Shown: positions 52,476-57,669 of the stretch, piece by piece
Layout of the letters: every line of letters starts with the position of its first letter
Numbering within the stretch: the first letter of the stretch is position 1
Assembly: GCA_947259985.1 (NCBI GenBank)
Contig: CAMYOJ010000020.1
Location: 6,413 to 64,081, forward strand
DNA: 57,669 nucleotides
DNA from: an uncultured Woeseiaceae bacterium
GTDB lineage: Bacteria > Pseudomonadota > Gammaproteobacteria > Steroidobacterales > Woeseiaceae
Direction: 5' to 3'
The notes under the pieces: generated by a model
Database searches by the model: none
Seen by the model: the letters and a program-made list of their open reading frames with translations, nothing else
Told to the model about the DNA's origin: nothing
Position numbers and translations under genes: made by a program

Positions 52476-55400
52476 ATGAACTACAAAACTCGATTTTTCG
52501 GATCGACCCTGTCCACGTTGCGGCAGGCACTCGTCGCGGCCCTGACCGCGACGATGCTGCTCGCGATTCCTGTTGCAGGAAACGCACAGGCGACGAGTGA
52601 GACTATCCGCGGCACCGTGACCGATGAGGCCGGACGTCCTGTGCCCAGTGCGTCGGTTACCGTGCGTAACCAGGCAATCGGCCTGACCCGAAGCACGACG
52701 AGCAACGCGGCCGGCCAGTTTACGGTGCGAAACCTGCCGATCGACGACAATTACACCGTCACGGTGTCGGGCGAAGGCTACAAGACCGGCCGCATTGACG
52801 GCGTCGCCGTCAACCTCGGGCAGACTGCGAGCATCGCTGTGGGACTGCAGGCAGCCGGCGAAATCGAGGAAATCGTCGTCACGGCATCAGCCGAGGTCAC
52901 GACGCAGGTCGCACTAGGCCCGAGCGCATCTTTCGGCCTCGAAGCTCTGCAGGACGCGCCGGCCATTAACCGCAACATTCACGATGTGATCCGCGCCGAT
53001 CCACGTATTTATGTCGACGAGTCGAACGGTAACTTCACCGAAGTGCAATGCGGCGGCAAGAACCCCAGGTTCAATAGCCTGACCGTCGACGGCGTTCGCC
53101 TGAACGACCTTTTCGGCCTGAACCGCAGCGGCTACCCGACCGAGCGCATGCCCTTCTCCTACGACGCGATCAACCAGGTATCCATCGAGCTCGCTCCGTT
53201 CGACGTCGAGTACGGTGGTTTTTCGGCCTGTAACATCAACGCCGTGACGAAGTCCGGCGGCAACAGTTTCTCGGGTTCGGCGTTCTACGACTATACCGAT
53301 AACGACTTCCGTGCAGATAGCCTCGAAGGAGACGACATCAACACGGGTGACTACGACGAGCAGCGCTACGGCTTTACGTTCGGCGGACCGATCATCCAGG
53401 ACAAGCTGTTCTTCTTCCTGGCCTACGAACACCTCGAAGGCGCCAACCTGTTCGACCGCGGCGCGACCGGTTCCGGTGCCGTTAACGAGGTCGACCTTTC
53501 CCAGGCAGATCTGGACAGGATCGTGAATATCGCCCAGACGCTCTATCAGTACGATCCGGGCCCGGTACCGCAGAGCCTCGATCATGAAGACGACAAGCTG
53601 CTGGTCAAGCTCGACTGGAATATCAACGATCAGCAACGCGCGGCTTTCACCTATAACTACAACGATGGGGAGAATTTCTCGGAGTCCGATAGCGATCTGA
53701 ATGAATTCGAGCTGCAGAATCACATCTACGAACGCGGCGCCGAGTTGAACTCCTACGTCGGCACGCTGTTCTCGGACTGGACCGACAACTTCTCGACCGA
53801 AATTCGCGTCGGCTACGTTGAGCTCGACAATCGCCAGATCTCGGTCGGCGGCAATGACTTCGGCGAGATCCGTGTCGAAACACCCGACGTCGACGTCTAC
53901 ATCGGTGGCGACGACAGCCGCCAGTCCAACAAGCTCGACTACGACCTCACCAGCTTCGCCCTCAAGGGTAAGTACTACCTGGATGGCCACAACCTGACCT
54001 TCGGCATCGAGCGCGACGAACTCGATATCTACAACCTGTTCGTTCAGCACACGGAAACCGAAATCCGTTTCGACGGCATCGATAATTTCGAGCAGGGATT
54101 TGCTGATGCCATTTACTACAACAACGCGCCGTCGAACAATCCGGTCGACGCGGCCGCGGACTGGGGGTATGAACTCAATACTGTGTACTTCCAGGACGAG
54201 ATCGACGTCAGCGACCGCCTGACGCTCGTTGCGGGCCTGCGCTACGACTGGTATACGTCTGACGACTACCCTGCAGAAAACACGTCCTTCACCGCAGAAT
54301 ACGGATTCTCTAACGCGCAGAACATCGATGGCGAAGGCCTGCTTCAGCCAAGGTTCGGATTCACGTTCGACTGGACCGATGACACGTCGCTCCGCGGCGG
54401 TGTTGGCCTGTACTCCGGTGGTGACCCGAACGTCTGGTTGTCGAACAACTACTCGGCCAACAACGTGCTGCAGTTCGGTCAGCGCGGTCGCTCCTTCGGT
54501 TACACCGACGGCTCACGCTCACTGTTCGATGCCGACATCGTCTGGGAAGCCTGCGAATCCGGTGTACCGACGGGACCCGGATACTGCATTCCTGGCGAAC
54601 TGTATGATGCCGTAGCGGCAGGCACCGGCGACAACTTCGAGATCAACTACCTCGATCCCGACTTTGATCTGCCGTCGGAATGGAAGTTCGCATTGGGCGC
54701 CACCCACGTGTTCCCGGGTGACTACGTCGTCAACGCCGATTTCCTCTACACGAAAGGCAGGGACTCGGCCATAGTCCTGCACGGCGACGTCGATCAGGTT
54801 GGCACTGTTACCAACGCCTCCGGAACGTATCCCGAATACGACAGCAACCGTGAACCGAGCTTTGTGCTGACGAACAGCGGCGAGGGCAATCGTTCGAAGA
54901 CCTTCTCGATCACCCTCGCGAAGAGCATTGGTGAGAGCTTCGACTACACGGTCGGCTACTCCTGGAACGATGCCGAGGACGTCCAGCCGATGACGAGTTC
55001 GGTCGCATTCTCGAACTACACGAATCGCGCATTCTTCGATCCACAGGAGGACGTGCGTTCGACGTCGAACTACAGCATCGAGGACCGCATTACGGCAACG
55101 GCAAACTGGCGCAAGACCTTTGCCGACAGGATCTTCGCGACCGTGTCACTGTACGGCTCATACAACACAGGCCGTCCGTTCAGCTACGCGTACGACGGGA
55201 CCATCGACCCGTACGGCTTCACACCGTTCCTGGACTTCGAGCCCAGGGTCCTGGCTGCGGGTGACGATCGCAACGGTGAGGAAGGTTCCTCCTGGTCGAA
55301 AATCGATATGCATATCAACGTGGACTTCCCGGGCTTCAGGGATGAGCACCTGGCGTCGGCGTTCCTCGTCATCGACAACCTGACGAACCTGTTGAACGAC

Positions 55401-55520
55401 GACTGGGGAATCCTCGAGGAGCACAATTTCCCGGGCGCGATAGAACGCGGCACCGCGGAACCACGCATCGGTGATGCATCTCGCTACGAGATCCGCTTCG
55501 GCGTCAAGTACGAGTTCTAA
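52476..55520 (+). CDS. Oar-like TonB-dependent receptor with carboxypeptidase-regulatory-like domain
   Basis: 1014 residues from ATG 52476 (GGGGAT upstream). Signal peptide ends near GNAQA; then a carboxypeptidase-D regulatory-like beta-sandwich (IRGTVTDEAGRPVPSASVTV, AGQFTVRNLP), a TonB box region EIEEIVVTA, plug (PRFNSLTVDGVRLNDLFGL; VEYGGFSACNINAVTKSGG) and a large barrel ending in YEIRFGVKYEF. This is the Oar/OmpA-related receptor type used in some bacteria for export or uptake of large molecules. No SusD partner is present. A palindrome cluster follows the stop. Confidence 0.9.
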   Translation: MNYKTRFFGSTLSTLRQALVAALTATMLLAIPVAGNAQATSETIRGTVTDEAGRPVPSASVTVRNQAIGLTRSTTSNAAGQFTVRNLPIDDNYTVTVSGEGYKTGRIDGVAVNLGQTASIAVGLQAAGEIEEIVVTASAEVTTQVALGPSASFGLEALQDAPAINRNIHDVIRADPRIYVDESNGNFTEVQCGGKNPRFNSLTVDGVRLNDLFGLNRSGYPTERMPFSYDAINQVSIELAPFDVEYGGFSACNINAVTKSGGNSFSGSAFYDYTDNDFRADSLEGDDINTGDYDEQRYGFTFGGPIIQDKLFFFLAYEHLEGANLFDRGATGSGAVNEVDLSQADLDRIVNIAQTLYQYDPGPVPQSLDHEDDKLLVKLDWNINDQQRAAFTYNYNDGENFSESDSDLNEFELQNHIYERGAELNSYVGTLFSDWTDNFSTEIRVGYVELDNRQISVGGNDFGEIRVETPDVDVYIGGDDSRQSNKLDYDLTSFALKGKYYLDGHNLTFGIERDELDIYNLFVQHTETEIRFDGIDNFEQGFADAIYYNNAPSNNPVDAAADWGYELNTVYFQDEIDVSDRLTLVAGLRYDWYTSDDYPAENTSFTAEYGFSNAQNIDGEGLLQPRFGFTFDWTDDTSLRGGVGLYSGGDPNVWLSNNYSANNVLQFGQRGRSFGYTDGSRSLFDADIVWEACESGVPTGPGYCIPGELYDAVAAGTGDNFEINYLDPDFDLPSEWKFALGATHVFPGDYVVNADFLYTKGRDSAIVLHGDVDQVGTVTNASGTYPEYDSNREPSFVLTNSGEGNRSKTFSITLAKSIGESFDYTVGYSWNDAEDVQPMTSSVAFSNYTNRAFFDPQEDVRSTSNYSIEDRITATANWRKTFADRIFATVSLYGSYNTGRPFSYAYDGTIDPYGFTPFLDFEPRVLAAGDDRNGEEGSSWSKIDMHINVDFPGFRDEHLASAFLVIDNLTNLLNDDWGILEEHNFPGAIERGTAEPRIGDASRYEIRFGVKYEF

Positions 55521-55527
55521 GAAGAAA

Positions 55528-55572
55528 GGGGACAGTGACCTTAATTCGGGACGATTTAGGGTCACTGTCCCC
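55528..55572. repeat. 13-bp inverted repeat GGGGACAGTGACC / GGTCACTGTCCCC
   Basis: Perfect arms at 55528-55540 and 55560-55572, spaced by 19 bases, starting seven bases after the receptor stop. The GGGGACAGT end is like the conserved end of REP-type elements moved by REP-associated tyrosine transposases (RAYT); no transposase is present. Confidence 0.75.
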
Positions 55573-55580
55573 AAGAATCA

Positions 55581-55609
55581 AAGGGCGGCCGATGGCCGCC
55601 CTTTTTTTT
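55581..55609 (+). terminator. Strong Rho-independent terminator
   Basis: Stem AAGGGCGGCC (55581-55590) and GGCCGCCCTT (55594-55603) with a GAT loop and eight T residues (55602-55609). It terminates the receptor transcript and sits between two palindromic repeats. Confidence 0.9.
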
Positions 55610-55675
55610 GGGGACAATTTAAGGGACAGTTTACTAAATTGGAATTTAGTAAACTGTCCCTTAAATTTTGTCCCC
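55610..55675. repeat. 66-bp near-perfect palindrome with GGGGAC ends
   Basis: Arms of 25 bp, perfect at 55616-55640 and 55643-55667, around a GG loop; outer GGGGAC (55610-55615) and GTCCCC (55670-55675) extend it with a two-base bulge. Contains inner AGGGACAGTTTACT. A further ACTGTCCCTT follows at 55681-55690. Likely a REP/BIME-like element. Confidence 0.85.
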
Positions 55676-55694
55676 TTTTCACTGTCCCTTAATC

Positions 55695-57669
55695 TTACAG
55701 GCGCCGTTCCACCTGCTTGATGGACGTGTCGTCAGGATCGTTGCTGATTGAGAAGTTCAGCGATGTCATGAGATCGAGCATTTTGCTGTTCTTGCTCAGA
55801 ACCTGCCCTTCCATGACCTCGAGGTCACGATCGCGAGCCACGTCCATGAGGTTGCGCATCAGGTGATGCCCGATGCCGCGGCCTTGCCACTTATCCGATA
55901 CGACGAGTGCGAACTCGCAACTCGTCTTGTCGACGTTAGTTGTATAGCGCACGACGCCAATTTGATCTTCTCCGTCCTTGGTCTGTGTGACGGCGATCAG
56001 TGCCATCTCGTCGTGGTAATCGATCTGCGTGAAGCGCACGAGCATTTCCTGGCTTAGCTCCTGGATCGAGTTCATGAAGCGGAAGTACCTGGCCTCGGGT
56101 GAAAGCTCGCGAATAAACCGGTCCTCGATCTCCGCGTCCTCGGGCCGGATCGGCCTGATGACGATGTCGGTACCGTCGTTGAGCTGCACGGTCCTGGCGA
56201 GATGTGCCGGGTACGGGTGTATCGCCAGGTGATTGTACGGATCTGTCGACGGTTTCGGATAGCCGACGACGATGCGAGCGTCTACTGCGACGGCGCCATT
56301 CTCATCGACGATCAGCGGATTGATGTCCATCTCCTTGATCCATGGCAGCTCGCAAGCCATGCTCGACACTGCCAGCAGGACGTCGATGAGCTTGTCCAGG
56401 TCGACCGCCGGCATGTTGCGGAACTGGCCGAGAAGTTTTGACACCTTGGTGCGATTGATGAGATCCCGTGTCAGCCGGTTGTTCAGGGGCGGCAACGATA
56501 TGGCCGAATCTCCCATGACCTCGACGGCCGTGCCGCCGCTGCCAAAACTGATCACGGGACCGAAAACCGGGTCGCGGATGATACCAATCATGAGCTCCCT
56601 GCCGTTGGAGCTGCGATACATCTTCTCGACAGTGACGCCTTCGATCTCGGCATCAGGGACTTTCAGCGCGACCTGGTCGAGGAGCTGCTTGTAGGCGCCC
56701 CGAACTTCCTGGGCCGATGCGATATTGAGCCGTACGCCGCCTGCATCCGACTTGTGCGAAATGTCGGAGGACAGCACTTTCATGGCGATCGGGTAGCCAA
56801 TGGACTCAGCCGCCACCAGCGCTTCGTTGGCCGTACGGACGACGGTATTGCGAACTGTCGGTATGCCGAAAGCCGTGAGCACGGCAAGCGACTCCGGCTC
56901 CGTGAGTATGTTCCGGGATTCGTTGAGCACGGCCTCAATGATCAGTCGCGCGCCGTCGGTATCCGGCGCCTGCTGACCCCGGGTCAGCCTCGCCGGCGTC
57001 TGCAGCAAGAGTCGCTGATTGCGGTTGTAACGCGCCAGGTAGGAGAACGCGTCCACGGCGTTCTCGAGCGTGCCAAAGTTCGGGACGTGAGCTTCCAGGA
57101 ACAGCTGGCGCCCTTTCTGGACCTGCCCGCCTCCCATCCAGCTCGTCATGATCGGTTTCTTGCTCTTTTTCGCCGACTCGATAACAGCCTTCGCCACCTC
57201 GGTCGGTGCCGTCATTGCCTGCGGCGTCAGTATCACGATGACGCCGTCAACGTCCGGATCTTCGAGGCAGATGTCGATCGCCTGCTGATAGCGCTCGGGT
57301 GGCGCGTCACCGATGATGTCGACAGGATTCCCATGCGACCAGACGGATGGCAGCACCTCGTTCAGCTTCGCCATGGTTTCTGCGCTCAGCGCGCTGAGTT
57401 CTATGCCCTGATCCGTTGCCCTGTCAGCCGCGATCGCACCCGGCCCACCACCGTTGGTGACAATGACGAGCCGCTCGGACGCCCCGCGGTAGTGCACCGA
57501 AGACAGCGCCTTGGCGGCGGCGAACAACTGCCCGATCGTCTCGACTCGCAGGACGCCGGATCGCGACAGTGCGGCGGAGAAGGTCTCGTCGCTGCCGACG
57601 AGAGCTCCCGTGTGCGACATCGAGGCCTCGGCACCAGCCGCATGGCGACCTACCTTCAGTGCGATGACC
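55695..57669 (-). CDS. ADP-forming acetyl-CoA synthetase/GNAT acetyltransferase fusion (Pat/PatZ-like), N-terminus cut
   Basis: Partial: the frame is open to the right edge (VIALKVGRHAAGAEA precedes MSHTGALVG), so the N-terminal CoA-binding domain lies outside. Visible order: second ligase domain (SHTGALVGSDETF; VIVTNGGGPGAIAADRATDQ), ATP-grasp domain (GIPTVRNTVVRTANEALVAA; MKVLSSDISHKSDAGGVRLN) and a C-terminal GNAT domain (DGTDIVIRPIRPEDAEIEDR; LVVSDKWQGRGIGHHLMRNL). Homologues acetylate lysines, e.g. of acetyl-CoA synthetase. The ligase His that forms phosphohistidine is outside the view, so synthetase activity cannot be judged. In this window it could tie acetyl-CoA from the BMC to acetate control. 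Confidence 0.9.
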   Translation of the reverse strand, partial: VIALKVGRHAAGAEASMSHTGALVGSDETFSAALSRSGVLRVETIGQLFAAAKALSSVHYRGASERLVIVTNGGGPGAIAADRATDQGIELSALSAETMAKLNEVLPSVWSHGNPVDIIGDAPPERYQQAIDICLEDPDVDGVIVILTPQAMTAPTEVAKAVIESAKKSKKPIMTSWMGGGQVQKGRQLFLEAHVPNFGTLENAVDAFSYLARYNRNQRLLLQTPARLTRGQQAPDTDGARLIIEAVLNESRNILTEPESLAVLTAFGIPTVRNTVVRTANEALVAAESIGYPIAMKVLSSDISHKSDAGGVRLNIASAQEVRGAYKQLLDQVALKVPDAEIEGVTVEKMYRSSNGRELMIGIIRDPVFGPVISFGSGGTAVEVMGDSAISLPPLNNRLTRDLINRTKVSKLLGQFRNMPAVDLDKLIDVLLAVSSMACELPWIKEMDINPLIVDENGAVAVDARIVVGYPKPSTDPYNHLAIHPYPAHLARTVQLNDGTDIVIRPIRPEDAEIEDRFIRELSPEARYFRFMNSIQELSQEMLVRFTQIDYHDEMALIAVTQTKDGEDQIGVVRYTTNVDKTSCEFALVVSDKWQGRGIGHHLMRNLMDVARDRDLEVMEGQVLSKNSKMLDLMTSLNFSISNDPDDTSIKQVERRL

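Noticed and set aside
1-57669. CRISPR arrays, tRNA/rRNA genes, prophage or insertion-sequence transposases
   Set aside because: I looked for regularly spaced repeats, cloverleaf or rRNA-like stretches, and transposase or integrase proteins and found none in the window.

Overview
The window is a G+C-rich, gene-dense stretch of a heterotrophic, probably marine, gammaproteobacterium. This placement is an inference from gene style: two large TonB-dependent receptors, a HutF/HutG histidine route, PuuD/PuuE-type purine degradation, a DUF6502 gene, Bcr/CflA and GGDEF proteins, and many ATGA-overlapping operons. No rRNA or tRNA is present to name a genus. Both ends cut genes: a formate dehydrogenase large subunit at the left and an acyl-CoA synthetase/acetyltransferase at the right.

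Layout. (1) 1-3.6 kb: formate dehydrogenase end, NhaC-family antiporter, META-domain protein, a small membrane protein and a SYLF protein. (2) 3.66-11.0 kb: a full histidine utilisation cluster, hutF-C-U-H-G on the minus strand, every junction an ATGA overlap, divergent from hutI, with a perfect TGTATATACA HutC-type operator between. (3) 11.0-22.6 kb: mixed genes (MFS exporter, nitroreductase, ATP/ADP-translocase-like carrier, redoxin, membrane GGDEF, aminoglycoside-phosphotransferase-like kinase, frameshifted AlbA_2 gene, LOG protein, a head-to-head pair of paralogous phosphoribosyltransferases, OsmC, DUF6502). (4) 22.7-33.3 kb: a ten-gene minus-strand operon, uraH-xdhA-xdhB-xdhC-puuD-puuE-uraD-alc-allA-guaD, taking guanine/hypoxanthine/xanthine through urate and allantoin to glyoxylate and urea. 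(5) 33.3-39 kb: exported metallophosphoesterase, conserved secreted protein, and a ureohydrolase/DUF4956/alpha-beta-hydrolase-like operon. (6) 39.1-47.8 kb: a bacterial microcompartment (BMC) locus with PfkB/adenosine-type kinase, purine nucleoside phosphorylase, SDR, winged-helix regulator, an RpiB-DeoC fusion, a CoA-acylating aldehyde dehydrogenase and six shell genes (one BMC-H, two BMC-T, three BMC-P). (7) 47.8-57.7 kb: TonB receptor, beta-propeller-type lipoprotein, exported EEP-family nuclease/phosphatase, Oar-like receptor, a GGGGACAGT palindrome cluster and the cut acetyl-CoA synthetase/GNAT gene.

How it fits together (inference). Regions 4 and 6 look like the two halves of purine (deoxy)nucleoside catabolism. 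DeoD phosphorolysis would give the base, fed to guaD/xdh/puuD and the ureide enzymes, and (deoxy)ribose-1-phosphate, whose 5-phosphate form would be isomerised or cleaved by RpiB-DeoC. The acetaldehyde would be trapped in the BMC and turned to acetyl-CoA by the aldehyde dehydrogenase. The exported EEP and metallophosphoesterase proteins and the TonB receptors could supply substrate from extracellular nucleic acid. The histidine route ends in glutamate plus formate, and a formate dehydrogenase lies next door.

The most notable observations are: an internal encapsulation-peptide-like helix in the RpiB-DeoC linker that matches the N-terminal peptide of the aldehyde dehydrogenase; five copies of a 15-bp palindrome (CTTYAT-N3-ATRAAG) around the BMC regulator, one sitting on its predicted promoter; an intrinsic terminator embedded in a lipoprotein signal-peptide reading frame; and a REP-like palindrome cluster.
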